From NCBI GenBank assembly GCA_964468645.1, contig CAYXUU010000005.1, positions 93,618 to 157,617 of the forward strand: 64,000 nucleotides of DNA, in the 5' to 3' direction. Each line of letters starts with the position of its first letter. Position 1 is the first letter of the stretch. The notes beneath the pieces were generated by a model. The model was given only the letters and a program-made list of their open reading frames with translations. It had not been told where the DNA came from and ran no database searches. This DNA comes from JAIOZK01 sp964468645 (GTDB lineage Bacteria; Bacteroidota; Bacteroidia; Bacteroidales; JAIOZK01). This document shows, piece after piece, positions 17,767 through 26,381 of this stretch. The translations under genes were made by a program, and so were the position numbers.

Positions 17767-18483
17767 CTATTCATCAAGGTTGGGTTGAATCAACAGGGTT
17801 TTGGTACCCAGCTCAAGTGCCGTAAGGTTACCGAAGCCATGACGGGCATCAAGATATACGCCATTATCAAGTGCGATAAAATCGTAATTATCAGACTGTA
17901 TGGTCATATAAAGAAACTCAAGGCTTACAGGGACATGACCATGAATAACGGATTTATTATTTATTTTTTCGGTTTTGACATTATAATCCCTGACCCACAG
18001 CATTGCTGTTTTATCAGCAAAGGGATCGTCAATACCAAAATTGAATCCGGCATGGACAAGGATATAATCTTCAAGTTGAATATAATATTCCAGTTTTCGC
18101 ATCCAGTCGATATATTCAACTGGAAAACTCCTTACATTTCTGGCGCCGAAACTTTTGAGTGTTTGCTTGCCACCATAAGCCATCCATTCCTTTTTTATAA
18201 GGTTTCGGGATTTAATGCCAAGAAAACTTCCTCCACTCACTGCTTCATCATATGCCCTGATACAATAGTCTTCATGGTTTCCGAGGAGCAACTTTAAATT
18301 ATATCCTTCATCCTGTAGCTTACGCAAATAATCGATGACCTTTTTGGAATCAGGGCCCCTGTCAATATAATCACCCAGAAAGAACAAAACATCATCCTTA
18401 GCAGGTTGAACCTGTTGCTCAACAAGTGCTTTCAGGGTTTTGTAATGACCATGTATGTCGGGGATGACCCATTGTTTGCCCAT
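17767..18483 (-). CDS. Calcineurin-like serine/threonine protein phosphatase (PrpA type)
   Basis: Metal-dependent phosphatase of the PPP superfamily; small bacterial members of this type dephosphorylate phosphoproteins or diadenosine polyphosphates. The 238 residues show the complete signature: IPDIHGH (DxH, residues 8-10), GDYIDRGPDS (about 42-51), and LLGNHEDY (about 75-82), followed by a later His in VIHGHVPVS. The gene stands alone on the minus strand with its own -7 box. A large antisense ORF covering the same bases is a shadow. Protein phosphatase versus Ap4A hydrolase activity cannot be settled from sequence. Confidence 0.88.
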   Translation of the reverse strand: MGKQWVIPDIHGHYKTLKALVEQQVQPAKDDVLFFLGDYIDRGPDSKKVIDYLRKLQDEGYNLKLLLGNHEDYCIRAYDEAVSGGSFLGIKSRNLIKKEWMAYGGKQTLKSFGARNVRSFPVEYIDWMRKLEYYIQLEDYILVHAGFNFGIDDPFADKTAMLWVRDYNVKTEKINNKSVIHGHVPVSLEFLYMTIQSDNYDFIALDNGVYLDARHGFGNLTALELGTKTLLIQPNLDE

Positions 18484-18511
18484 ACGTAATTAGTTGAGAT
18501 ATAATAGTTAG

Positions 18512-18519
18512 CAAAATTA
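18512..18519 (-). promoter_or_regulatory. -7 promoter box for the phosphatase gene
   Basis: TAATTTTG on the minus strand, 28 bases before the ATG at 18483. No -33 TTG at the standard distance. Confidence 0.4.
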
Positions 18520-18565
18520 GTAAAAATCAACGATTCTAAATTATGAGATTGTAATAATAAACGGA

Positions 18566-19312
18566 TTATTTTTTCTTTGCCTGGTTAGCGACCTGCTCCA
18601 TAAGTTTTTTAATTTCTTCAGGATCACCTATAAAATAGTCTTTAAGCAGGTTTAGGTCTTGATCAAATTCAAAAACATATGGAACGCCGGTTGGAATATT
18701 GAATTCAAGAATATCCTCTTCCGACATATTTTTAAGATACTTCACCACAGCCCTCAGACTGTTTCCATGTGCTGAAACCAGAACTTCGCTGTTTTCAAGT
18801 AAAGCAGGAGCAATATCATCCTGCCAGTACGGGAGCATTCTGTCAACCACATCACTGAGTGCTTCGGTAAGCGGAATGTCATTAGGATCAAGTGCAGCAT
18901 ATCGTTGATCGTTTAAAGGACTTCTCTTGTCTTCTTTTTCAAGTGGAGGAGGAGGGGTGCTGTAACTTCTTCTCCAGAGATGTACCTGTTCAGCTCCATA
19001 CTCTTCAGCCATCTCTATTTTGTTTAACCCCTGCAGCATGCCGTAATGTTTTTCATTCAGGCGCCAGCTTTTCTTTACAGGCAACCACATCAGATCCATT
19101 TCTTCTAGGATCAGCCACAGCGTTTTTATTGCACGGGTTAAGTATGAGGTATAGGCGATTTTAAAGTTAAATCCTTCTTCCTTCAGGATTCTACCGGCCT
19201 TAGTTGCTTCTGTTATACCTTTTTCAGATAATCCTACATCAGTCCAGCCAGTAAAACGATTTGCTTTATTCCATAAGCTTTCACCGTGACGTACCAGTAC
19301 GAGTTTCAACAT
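18566..19312 (-). CDS. gpmA: 2,3-bisphosphoglycerate-dependent phosphoglycerate mutase
   Basis: Glycolytic and gluconeogenic enzyme interconverting 3- and 2-phosphoglycerate through a phosphohistidine. At 248 residues it has the normal length. It begins LVLVRHGESLWN with the phosphorylated His in RHG (residue 9), continues NRFTGWTDVGLSEKG, has the SYLTRAIKTLW segment, KHYGMLQGLNK, RRSYSTPPPP and the second active-site His in LVSAHGNSLRAVVKYL. The match is along the whole length. It is monocistronic on the minus strand, with a -7 box just upstream. Confidence 0.97.
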   Translation of the reverse strand: MLKLVLVRHGESLWNKANRFTGWTDVGLSEKGITEATKAGRILKEEGFNFKIAYTSYLTRAIKTLWLILEEMDLMWLPVKKSWRLNEKHYGMLQGLNKIEMAEEYGAEQVHLWRRSYSTPPPPLEKEDKRSPLNDQRYAALDPNDIPLTEALSDVVDRMLPYWQDDIAPALLENSEVLVSAHGNSLRAVVKYLKNMSEEDILEFNIPTGVPYVFEFDQDLNLLKDYFIGDPEEIKKLMEQVANQAKKK

Positions 19313-19328
19313 AATTTAAAAATTTTTA

Positions 19329-19336
19329 CAAAATTA
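19329..19336 (-). promoter_or_regulatory. -7 promoter box for gpmA
   Basis: TAATTTTG on the minus strand, 16 bases before the gpmA ATG. Confidence 0.4.
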
Positions 19337-19485
19337 GTAATTAAAGATAAACTGAAAATAATTGTGAAAAATGTTTGGGCCAATCATTGTGGTGATGCAG
19401 GAAATAAGATTAAATGAAAAAATGTTAACCCTTAATTGAATATCTGCCGTAGAATGTATAAATTCGTTTATCCAAAATAAATTCT

Positions 19486-20076
19486 ATGGGCACAAGATTA
19501 ATCCCAAAAAAAATACGTGAAAAATATGAGGTGCATGAATGGAAACATGCTTGTGCAATTCTGAAAAATGATTTCCCTATAGAGTGGAATGATGTTATCG
19601 ATCTTCTTGACAGTTTTGAGTTTTGTAAAAGTTGGATTGAGATTGGTGGTGGAAGAAAATCAAAGGTGTCTGATACAATAGATACATTTTTATATTTAAG
19701 AGGATGGAAAGAAAAGGAATTTGAAACATCTATTAAGGTAGATGATACTATGATGGAATCTCCAACACATAAAATAGATTGTTATAAAAATAAGATTGCA
19801 TTAGAAATTGAGTGGAATAACAAGGATCCATTTTTCGACAGGGATTTAAATAATTTTCGTCTTCTTTTTGATCTTAGAGCAATAAGCGTTGGAATCATAA
19901 TAACGAGATGCGATCATCTTCAATTAATTTTTGATGAATTAGGACGGGGAAAATCATATGGGGCTTCTACAACACATATGTCGAAACTTCTTCCAAGAAT
20001 TGAGGGGGGAGGCGGTGCTGGATGTCCGATTTTAGTTTTTGGTATAACTAGTAAATTATTAAATGAGGAGTGTTAG
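19486..20076 (+). CDS. BglII/BstYI family type II restriction endonuclease
   Basis: Homodimeric endonuclease expected to cut a GATC-centred palindrome such as AGATCT (BglII) or RGATCY (BstYI). The 196-residue size is right for this family. The PD-(D/E)xK variant site is visible as Asp98 in HKIDCY and Glu107 and Glu109 in ALEIEW, followed by NNKDPFFDRDL; SYGASTTHMSKLLP and GGGGAGCPILVFGIT near the C-terminus are also typical. Its stop codon abuts the methyltransferase ATG with no gap. A near-consensus promoter (TTG 19436-19438, 20-base spacer, TAAATTCG 19459-19466) lies upstream. The exact recognition sequence is inferred from the family only. Confidence 0.88.
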   Translation: MGTRLIPKKIREKYEVHEWKHACAILKNDFPIEWNDVIDLLDSFEFCKSWIEIGGGRKSKVSDTIDTFLYLRGWKEKEFETSIKVDDTMMESPTHKIDCYKNKIALEIEWNNKDPFFDRDLNNFRLLFDLRAISVGIIITRCDHLQLIFDELGRGKSYGASTTHMSKLLPRIEGGGGAGCPILVFGITSKLLNEEC

Positions 20077-20763
20077 ATGAAGAGTAATGTAGCTAAGGAT
20101 TTTATCAGTAGTATTCAAAATAAAGAATATGCCTGCATTTTAGCAGATCCACCCTGGAGATTTTTGAATAGGACAGGAAAAGTTGCCCCAGAGCACAAAC
20201 GATTAAGTAGATATGATACATTATCTGTTGAGGAAATCAAAGAAATACCGGTTCCATTAGTTGCATCTAGAAATAGTCATCTCTATTTATGGATTCCAAA
20301 TGCTCTGCTTAAAGAAGGTATGGAGGTAATGGAGGCCTGGGGTTTTAAATATAAAACAAATATAATCTGGCATAAAATACGAAAAGATGGAGGACCTGAT
20401 GGTAGAGGAGTTGGTTTCTATTTCAGAAATACAACAGAAATGATCTTATTTGGAGTTAGAGGTAATATGCGTACTTTACCTCCTGGCAGATCACAAGTTA
20501 ACATTATTAAGACACGTAAACAAGAGCACTCAAGAAAGCCAGATGAATTGTATGATATTGTTGAGAGATGTAGCCCAGGACCATATTTAGAGCTTTTTGC
20601 AAGAGGGAAAAGAAAAAACTGGGATGTTTTTGGTAACCAAGCTGAAGAATATCTTGTATCGTGGCCGACATATAAACATAACAGTAAAAAAGAAAAAGCT
20701 TCTGGAATCCTAACTTTGGATCTCAAAGAAAAAAAAGTAAAATACACAAATTCAAAAGAGTAG
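20077..20763 (+). CDS. MT-A70 family DNA adenine methyltransferase (protective partner)
   Basis: S-adenosylmethionine-dependent N6-adenine methyltransferase of the MT-A70 family, here the likely modification enzyme protecting host DNA from the adjacent endonuclease. The 228 residues show the catalytic DPPW (24-27), HLYLWIPNALL, the GFKYKTNIIWHK strand, and the AdoMet-binding C-terminal segment SPGPYLELFARGKRKNWDVFG; catalytic motif before AdoMet motif is the beta-type order. The ATG directly follows the endonuclease TAG, suggesting translational coupling. No controller protein (C protein) gene is seen. A function other than restriction-modification would be unexpected given the neighbour. Confidence 0.9.
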   Translation: MKSNVAKDFISSIQNKEYACILADPPWRFLNRTGKVAPEHKRLSRYDTLSVEEIKEIPVPLVASRNSHLYLWIPNALLKEGMEVMEAWGFKYKTNIIWHKIRKDGGPDGRGVGFYFRNTTEMILFGVRGNMRTLPPGRSQVNIIKTRKQEHSRKPDELYDIVERCSPGPYLELFARGKRKNWDVFGNQAEEYLVSWPTYKHNSKKEKASGILTLDLKEKKVKYTNSKE

Positions 20764-20782
20764 TTTCAGATTTATTTTAGTC

Positions 20783-21397
20783 TTGTATTACGTTAAAGCA
20801 CCGGCATATATAAAAGTCCTTTATTCCAGGCACCTAATCTGGAATATTCCAAATAATGAAAACAAGCTCTTTCTTACTTTCGATGACGGACCTGTGCCTG
20901 AGGTAACAAATGAAGTTTTAAGCATACTGGATAATTTTAATATAAAAGCCACTTTTTTTTGTCTGGGTGATAATGCCATGAAATATCCTGACACTTATAA
21001 ATTAATCCATGAAAATGGCCACCAAAGGGGTTGCCATGGCTTTAATCATGTTAGTGGTTGGAAAATTTCATCAGATGATTACCTGAGGAACATCAGACAA
21101 TGTTCTGAGTTTATTGACTCAAAACTATTCAGGCCTCCTTATGGAAGAATCAAACGAAGCCAGATAAAACTATTAAGAGATGACTACAAAATTATTATGT
21201 GGTCGGTTTTATCAGGGGATTTCGATAATTCTGTAAGTAAAGAAAAATGTCTTATCAATGTAATAAAGCATTCAAAAAGCGGTTCAATTATTGTATTTCA
21301 TGATAGTTTGAAAGCAAAAGAACGATTATTATATGCTTTGCCCCGGGCAATTAAAATTTTGCTCGAAAAAGGTTTTACTTTTGACCTCATAAAATAA
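20783..21397 (+). CDS. Polysaccharide deacetylase family protein (NodB homology)
   Basis: Metal-dependent carbohydrate esterase 4 family enzyme that removes acetyl groups from N-acetylated sugar polymers. The 204 residues contain the five NodB motifs: FLTFDDGP (motif 1), HGFNHVSG (metal-binding His pair), FRPPYG (motif 3), MWSVLSGDFD (motif 4) and IIVFHDS (motif 5). No signal peptide is evident, so the protein may act in the cytoplasm or be exported by another route. The start is a TTG; homologs begin with a similar Met-x-x-x-K-x-P segment, which supports it. Nineteen bases separate it from the methyltransferase. Confidence 0.88.
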   Translation: MYYVKAPAYIKVLYSRHLIWNIPNNENKLFLTFDDGPVPEVTNEVLSILDNFNIKATFFCLGDNAMKYPDTYKLIHENGHQRGCHGFNHVSGWKISSDDYLRNIRQCSEFIDSKLFRPPYGRIKRSQIKLLRDDYKIIMWSVLSGDFDNSVSKEKCLINVIKHSKSGSIIVFHDSLKAKERLLYALPRAIKILLEKGFTFDLIK

Positions 21398-21420
21398 ACC
21401 TGCATACTAAAGATATTGTA

Positions 21421-23232
21421 TTGAAAGCAAGACACTACGATACACGAAAACATTCGTCAGCATTTGTTAAGCCAGGCAAATCATTCTGGTTTTATTTTCT
21501 GGTAGTACTGGTAATGTATTCCACCATCAGATGTGCCAATCCCGTATCCCCATCAGGAGGCCCTAAGGATATTCTGCCCCCTGTTGTGGTTGAAACTGAG
21601 CCTGCCAATTATTCTGTCAATTTCGCAGCAGACCGGATCTCAATAAGTTTTGATGAATTCATTCAACTAAAGGAACCGGGCAGCCAGATACTGATCTCCC
21701 CACCTGTAGATGAGAAACCCGATTATCGCCTGAGGGGCAAAAATCTTGTTGTTAAATTTAATGAACCCCTTAAAGACTCTACAACATACAACATCTTTTT
21801 TGGCAATTCTATCATTGATCTTAACGAGGGAAATCCCCTTGTAAATTATCAATATGTGTTTTCTACGGGTAGTGTTATTGATTCACTGGCAATAAAAGGT
21901 CAGGTTTTGAATGCATTCGACCTTACCGCTATTGAAAATGTATTTGTAATGTTGTACGCTGATGAGAATGATACCTTGCCCATAGATTCCTTACCCTATT
22001 TCGTAGCACCCTACTATGTAGCCAGAACAGGAGTGAATGGCTATTTCGAGTTGAACAACCTGCGCGACCACGATTATATGATCTTCGCCCTGAACGATAT
22101 TAACAGTAATTACCTGTTTGATCTTCCCAATGAGGAGATTGCCTTCCTGGATACCCTTGTTCAACCAACTTATTACAAAATCGAAAGGGATACTATTTCT
22201 TCTGATACAGCAATAATAGAAGAGCAACTACCGGATGAAATTCTGGACGAAGAGATAGTTACTGACAGTATCATCTCAGAAGAAATAGTGAATTTTATAG
22301 AATTGTTTCTCTTTACAGAAACTGATTCAACCCAGAGGCTTCTTGATGCCAGTCTGGTGGCTAATCAGAAATTAAGGTTTGTTTTTAAGTTTCCGGCGAC
22401 AGTTCCACATTTTGATGTTTTGAATTATGATTTCGGAGATACAATATGGTTTATAGAAGAACCGAACAAATCAGGTGATACCATAGTATATTGGCTGGAG
22501 GCATTTGTCCCCGACATACTGGACTTTAAAGTTTCGGACGACACGCTGGTTCTTGATACTGTTCAGATCGTTCAGAAAAAGGAAGATTCAAAGAAAAGGA
22601 AAAAAGATAAGGATAAGGAAGTTGAGGGGATTAAATACAAAACCAACCTGAAAGGCACAAAGCTTGATCTCAATAAAGATCTTATCCTGACATTTTCATA
22701 TCCTGTAACGGAATTTGATAACAAAGGATTTCAACTTATCGAAAAAGAAGATACACTGAAGATTGAACCGGTATTTACCGATGGGATTAACAGAAAATTG
22801 AAAATTAAATTTCCATGGAAAGAGGAAACTTCCTATGAGTTGTTTTTCACTGATTCCGTATTTACAGATCTATTGGGACGATCTAATGACAGTACTTTTA
22901 TTGATTTCAAAACAAAGGCCCTGGATGACTATTCTGTGATAAGGCTAAACTTATTCCCAGGCAACATCTGTAATGATTATATTGTTCAACTTATGGACAA
23001 AGATCAGAATGTTCTGAAAGAGAATATAGTAAGCGATGAAGCAAAACTGGTTTATGATTACCTTGAACCGGGAGATTATATCATCAAGGCTATTTGTGAT
23101 TCGAATGGAAATGGTACCTGGGATTCAGGTGATTATTCACTCAAACTGCAACCAGAGCATGTTATTTATTACCCTGGAATTATAACCATTCGGTCAAATT
23201 GGGAAATTGAAGAAGAATGGATTCTGGAATAA
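21421..23232 (+). CDS. Lipoprotein with bacterial Ig-like (Big_5/SbsA-type) domain
   Basis: A 603-residue surface or periplasmic lipoprotein. A hydrophobic segment (FWFYFLVVLVMYSTIRC) ends at Cys38, which is followed by the conserved ANPVSPSGGPKD found in Bacteroidota relatives. The first Ig-like domain (about 50-145; VVETEPANYSVNFAADRISISFDEF...) is followed by beta-rich repeats, a Lys-rich loop KKEDSKKRKKDKDKE (about 383-397), and a second Ig-like region (about 425-490). Its molecular role is unknown. It starts at a TTG 24 bases after the deacetylase, and the pair probably share a transcript. A hairpin terminator follows. Confidence 0.8.
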   Translation: MKARHYDTRKHSSAFVKPGKSFWFYFLVVLVMYSTIRCANPVSPSGGPKDILPPVVVETEPANYSVNFAADRISISFDEFIQLKEPGSQILISPPVDEKPDYRLRGKNLVVKFNEPLKDSTTYNIFFGNSIIDLNEGNPLVNYQYVFSTGSVIDSLAIKGQVLNAFDLTAIENVFVMLYADENDTLPIDSLPYFVAPYYVARTGVNGYFELNNLRDHDYMIFALNDINSNYLFDLPNEEIAFLDTLVQPTYYKIERDTISSDTAIIEEQLPDEILDEEIVTDSIISEEIVNFIELFLFTETDSTQRLLDASLVANQKLRFVFKFPATVPHFDVLNYDFGDTIWFIEEPNKSGDTIVYWLEAFVPDILDFKVSDDTLVLDTVQIVQKKEDSKKRKKDKDKEVEGIKYKTNLKGTKLDLNKDLILTFSYPVTEFDNKGFQLIEKEDTLKIEPVFTDGINRKLKIKFPWKEETSYELFFTDSVFTDLLGRSNDSTFIDFKTKALDDYSVIRLNLFPGNICNDYIVQLMDKDQNVLKENIVSDEAKLVYDYLEPGDYIIKAICDSNGNGTWDSGDYSLKLQPEHVIYYPGIITIRSNWEIEEEWILE

Positions 23233-23254
23233 GAAGCAATTGTATGAAAAAGAA

Positions 23255-23285
23255 AAACCCAAATGATTTCTCATTTGGATTTTAT
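23255..23285. terminator. Bidirectional hairpin terminator
   Basis: CCAAATGA-TTTC-TCATTTGG (23259-23278) is a perfect 8-bp stem; A-rich sequence lies to the left and ATTTT to the right, so it can serve both the Ig-like lipoprotein and the convergent arsR gene. Confidence 0.75.
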
Positions 23286-23318
23286 AATTAAAAGTATTTT
23301 CTATTACCTAGCGAAAGA

Positions 23319-23618
23319 TTATTCCTCATTACACCTGTTGATGCAATCGATAATCTCTTTCAGGGTGTTGCTTTTTAATGAATAAAAGATTTTTTTACCA
23401 TCACGCTTTGAAATCAGAACACCTTTATTTTTTAAGATGTTAAGATGATGTGAGGCAGACGCCTGTTCAATTTTAAGTTTTTTGTAAATCTGTGTTACAC
23501 TCATCTTCTCATTCGCGTTCAAAAGGTCAATAATCGCTATTCTCATCGGATGGGCCATTGCTCTCAGCTTACTTGCTGCCATCTCTAGCTTGTTAATGTC
23601 TAGTTGTAATTTTGCCAT
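23319..23618 (-). CDS. ArsR-family winged-helix transcriptional regulator
   Basis: A 99-residue DNA-binding protein. LRAMAHPMRIAIIDLLNANEKMSVTQIYKKL is a classic ArsR first helix region, and IEQASASHHLNILKNKGVLISKRDGKKIFYSLK gives the recognition helix and wing. No cysteine pair of the arsenic or cadmium type (ELCVCDL) is seen, so metal sensing is not indicated; the one Cys pair near the C-terminus (IDCINRC) is not at a known site. It stands alone, 76 bases downstream of the adenine deaminase gene, with its own promoter boxes. Target genes are unknown. Confidence 0.88.
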   Translation of the reverse strand: MAKLQLDINKLEMAASKLRAMAHPMRIAIIDLLNANEKMSVTQIYKKLKIEQASASHHLNILKNKGVLISKRDGKKIFYSLKSNTLKEIIDCINRCNEE

Positions 23619-23636
23619 TTTTAATTAGTTTTTGTG

Positions 23637-23665
23637 CAAATATATAAAAAATGATATAAAAACAA
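23637..23665 (-). promoter_or_regulatory. Two-box Bacteroidota promoter for arsR
   Basis: On the minus strand TTG (23663-23665), 18-base spacer, TATATTTG (23637-23644); both boxes fit the TTG-N(about 19)-TAnnTTTG pattern. Confidence 0.6.
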
Positions 23666-23694
23666 AATAAATATGTAAATACATTAAAAAATAT

Positions 23695-25326
23695 TTAGCA
23701 AAAAAGTTGAGTAAACTCGAAATTTTTACCGTCAAAGAGCCCTTGGTCACTTAGTTTTAGCTCGGGAATAACAAGCAGTGCCATGAAAGACAGTGTCATA
23801 TAAGGTGCATGAAGTTCGGATCCGAGGGCCTTGGCTTTTTTGTCAATCTCATCATAGGCCTTTGCGATTTCAAAGCCATCCCGATTCGACATCAAACCGG
23901 CAACTGGAAGGGGTACAACAAACTCCTCAACATCATTTACCAGGGCAACACCACCCCTGGATTCGACTAGCAGGTTGACTGCCCTGACAATATCTTTATC
24001 GGATACACCAACTGCTACAATATTATGACTGTCGTGTGCCACACTTGAAGCTATAGCTCCGGACTTTAAACCGAAGTTTTTAATGAAGGCCAATGCTGGT
24101 GCTGCATCACTGTATCTATTTACAACAGTTAACTTCAAAATATCTTTCTCTGTATCACTGACAACATTATCACTGATGATATGGGGAATCAAGTCGATAG
24201 AATTGGTTATTAATTGTCCGTCAAGTGCCTCAATTACTTTAATCTTGCCATCCTGCGGAACAATCTGAAGATCATTAACCTTAATTGTGTTCCTGTTGAA
24301 TTTATTAGGTGTTTCAGCAGGTACCCGATCAATTAATGTGTTTCCATCTTCTGCAACTTTTATTCCTCTGATGTAGGTTGATAAAACATTGAATTTTTTA
24401 AGGTTATCTACGACAATAAAATCTGCATCATCACCCGGTTGCAGCAATCCTGAATCGAGGCTATAATGTTTCACAGGATTATAGGAAGCAATTCTTAATA
24501 CTGTTAAGGGATCATATCCTTTAGCAACTGCCCTTACAACATGGCTGTTAATATGCTCATTTACAAGATCGTTTGGGTGTCTGTCGTCACTACAAAACAT
24601 TAACATATCAGGGAAGTCAGCAATAAGATCAACAAGTGCTTCGAAATTTTTTGCGGCACTGCCTTCCCTGATCAGGATCTTCATCCCATATTTTAATTTG
24701 TTCAGCGCCTCCGGTTTTGTGAAGCACTCATGATCGGTAGTAATTCCTGCTTCGATATATTTTCTGGCATCATCACCCATAACACCCGGTGCGTGGCCAT
24801 CAACAGGTTTATTGTATTTTTTAGCCAGGGCTATCTTTTCTTCTACCTCTTTGTCACCAAATAAAACACCAGGCCAGTTCATCATTTCCGATAAATACTT
24901 GATCTCATTCATCTGGAGTAAAAAATCGATTTCATCGGTTCCGAGTGTTGCACCTGCTGTTTCAAAAGTGGTTGCAGGAACGCAGGAGGATGCCCCAAAA
25001 TTGAATTTAAAGGGTACCTTTTTACCATTCTCAATCATGTACTCAATACCATTAATTCCCAGTACGTTGCCAATTTCATGCGGATCGCTAACAGTAGCTA
25101 CTGTTCCATGTATTACTGCGATACGCGCAAATTCCGAAGGAATTAGCATTGAGCTCTCGATATGTATATGGGCATCAATAAATCCCGGGATGATATAATG
25201 ATCTTCACTTACTTCCTCTTTTATGATTTTTAAGATCCTGCCGTTTTCTATATAAACCGTTCCTTTAAAAATTTCACCCTTAACAAGATCGGCAATATTA
25301 CCTGAGATATGAAAACTTTGATTCAT
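23695..25326 (-). CDS. ade: Adenine deaminase
   Basis: Amidohydrolase that deaminates adenine to hypoxanthine in purine salvage. The 543-residue length matches the bacterial Ade family. The metal-binding FIDAHIHIESSM motif occurs at about residues 49-60, VDGHAPG and ITTDHECFTKPEA follow in the middle, and SDDRHP carries the conserved Asp. The C-terminal part has HDSHNIVAVG and PLPVAGLMS, both strongly conserved. It has a two-box promoter and lies downstream of the mevalonate operon but behind a hairpin, so it is probably transcribed separately. Confidence 0.95.
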   Translation of the reverse strand: MNQSFHISGNIADLVKGEIFKGTVYIENGRILKIIKEEVSEDHYIIPGFIDAHIHIESSMLIPSEFARIAVIHGTVATVSDPHEIGNVLGINGIEYMIENGKKVPFKFNFGASSCVPATTFETAGATLGTDEIDFLLQMNEIKYLSEMMNWPGVLFGDKEVEEKIALAKKYNKPVDGHAPGVMGDDARKYIEAGITTDHECFTKPEALNKLKYGMKILIREGSAAKNFEALVDLIADFPDMLMFCSDDRHPNDLVNEHINSHVVRAVAKGYDPLTVLRIASYNPVKHYSLDSGLLQPGDDADFIVVDNLKKFNVLSTYIRGIKVAEDGNTLIDRVPAETPNKFNRNTIKVNDLQIVPQDGKIKVIEALDGQLITNSIDLIPHIISDNVVSDTEKDILKLTVVNRYSDAAPALAFIKNFGLKSGAIASSVAHDSHNIVAVGVSDKDIVRAVNLLVESRGGVALVNDVEEFVVPLPVAGLMSNRDGFEIAKAYDEIDKKAKALGSELHAPYMTLSFMALLVIPELKLSDQGLFDGKNFEFTQLFC

Positions 25327-25350
25327 AATGTTTGAAATTTGAGTTACTTA

Positions 25351-25379
25351 CAAATATAATTGAAATAAGAGAAATACAA
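25351..25379 (-). promoter_or_regulatory. Two-box Bacteroidota promoter for ade
   Basis: On the minus strand TTG (25377-25379), 18-base spacer, TATATTTG (25351-25358). Confidence 0.6.
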
Positions 25380-25380
25380 G

Positions 25381-25408
25381 GGTTGCCAACCTTATAGGGT
25401 TGGCAACC
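25381..25408 (-). terminator. Hairpin at the end of the mevalonate operon
   Basis: GGTTGCCAACC-TTATAG-GGTTGGCAACC is a perfect 11-bp stem immediately after the mevalonate kinase stop codon. The following T-content is weak on the minus strand (CTTGTATTT), so termination strength is uncertain. Confidence 0.55.
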
Positions 25409-25409
25409 T

Positions 25410-26375
25410 TTATGAGTTTTTATAAACAGGGATCACATCAATATTCATAGAATTTAAAAATGCTTTTGCTTTTTCGTAATTCTGGGTAAAACCCAGTAGG
25501 AAACCTCCACCACCAGATCCACAGAGTTTAAGATAGTAAGTGTGGCTTTCAAGGCCTTTTTTCCAGATATCCTTAAAGGTATCAGGGATCATCGGACTGA
25601 GATTGCTCAGGAAGAATCTTGACAGGTTCTCAAGATTGTTGAAAAACTCTTTGGTATCACCTGTTATAAGTGACTTGATACAATTCTCGGTAATTGGTAT
25701 TAACTGTTCTTTAACTTTATTATGATAGCTTTTCGACTTGCATTTTTCGAGGAAGAGCTTTACAAGAGGTTCGGTTTTACCAGGATTTCCGGTGTTGATC
25801 AGAAAAATTGCGCCATTCTTATCATGTTTATTGCGTGGTATGCCAACTATTTCTATATCCCCTTTCTCCTTAATTAATAGAGGGTATTTCATATAAGAAT
25901 TCAAAGGATCAAGACCAGAACTCACCCCATGAAAATAAGATTCAAGCTGTGAGAAAACTTCTTTCAGCTTTTTGATTTCCTTTTCTGAGATATGCCTTTG
26001 GTCCGGGATCTTGTTTAATGCATATTTTTCGTATATGGCTGCAACCAGGGCACCTGAACTTCCAATGCCAAATCCCTGTGGAATTGTTGATTCAAAATAT
26101 AATCCGTTTGAAATATCTTTTCTGAGTGCTTTAAGGTTAAGTTTTGTTTTGAGCTTGTTGTTATTATCAAGGTTGAACAGAAAATCAAAAAATCCCCTGA
26201 GCATTTTATTGGAGTTACTGGCAAAATCAAGGTCTGTATAGGTGTCCTGATTATAAAAACTTAACTCCCCTTTAAAATGGGTGTAAGGGATAGACAGGCC
26301 CATCGAATCACAAATTACGCTGTATTCACCAAACAACAATATTTTAGAGTAGAATATTTCGGAATTGGATTTCAT
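25410..26375 (-). CDS. Mevalonate kinase-like GHMP kinase
   Basis: GHMP-superfamily kinase, by position and sequence the mevalonate kinase (mevalonate to 5-phosphomevalonate). The 321 residues begin with KILLFGEYSVICDSMGLSIPY, the usual N-terminal motif, and contain the phosphate-binding loop PQGFGIGSSGALVAA at about 97-111 and the third motif LCGSGGGGFLLGF near the C-terminus; SGLDPLNSY carries the likely catalytic Asp. It is the last gene of a four-gene mevalonate operon, 6 bases after the decarboxylase. Mevalonate kinase is the best call, but in this operon the division of labour between the two GHMP kinases is not proven. Confidence 0.85.
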   Translation of the reverse strand: MKSNSEIFYSKILLFGEYSVICDSMGLSIPYTHFKGELSFYNQDTYTDLDFASNSNKMLRGFFDFLFNLDNNNKLKTKLNLKALRKDISNGLYFESTIPQGFGIGSSGALVAAIYEKYALNKIPDQRHISEKEIKKLKEVFSQLESYFHGVSSGLDPLNSYMKYPLLIKEKGDIEIVGIPRNKHDKNGAIFLINTGNPGKTEPLVKLFLEKCKSKSYHNKVKEQLIPITENCIKSLITGDTKEFFNNLENLSRFFLSNLSPMIPDTFKDIWKKGLESHTYYLKLCGSGGGGFLLGFTQNYEKAKAFLNSMNIDVIPVYKNS

Positions 26376-26381
26376 TGAATA

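Noticed and set aside
17755..18297. 180-codon ORF on the plus strand
   Set aside because: Antisense shadow of the phosphatase gene, which has complete catalytic motifs on the other strand.
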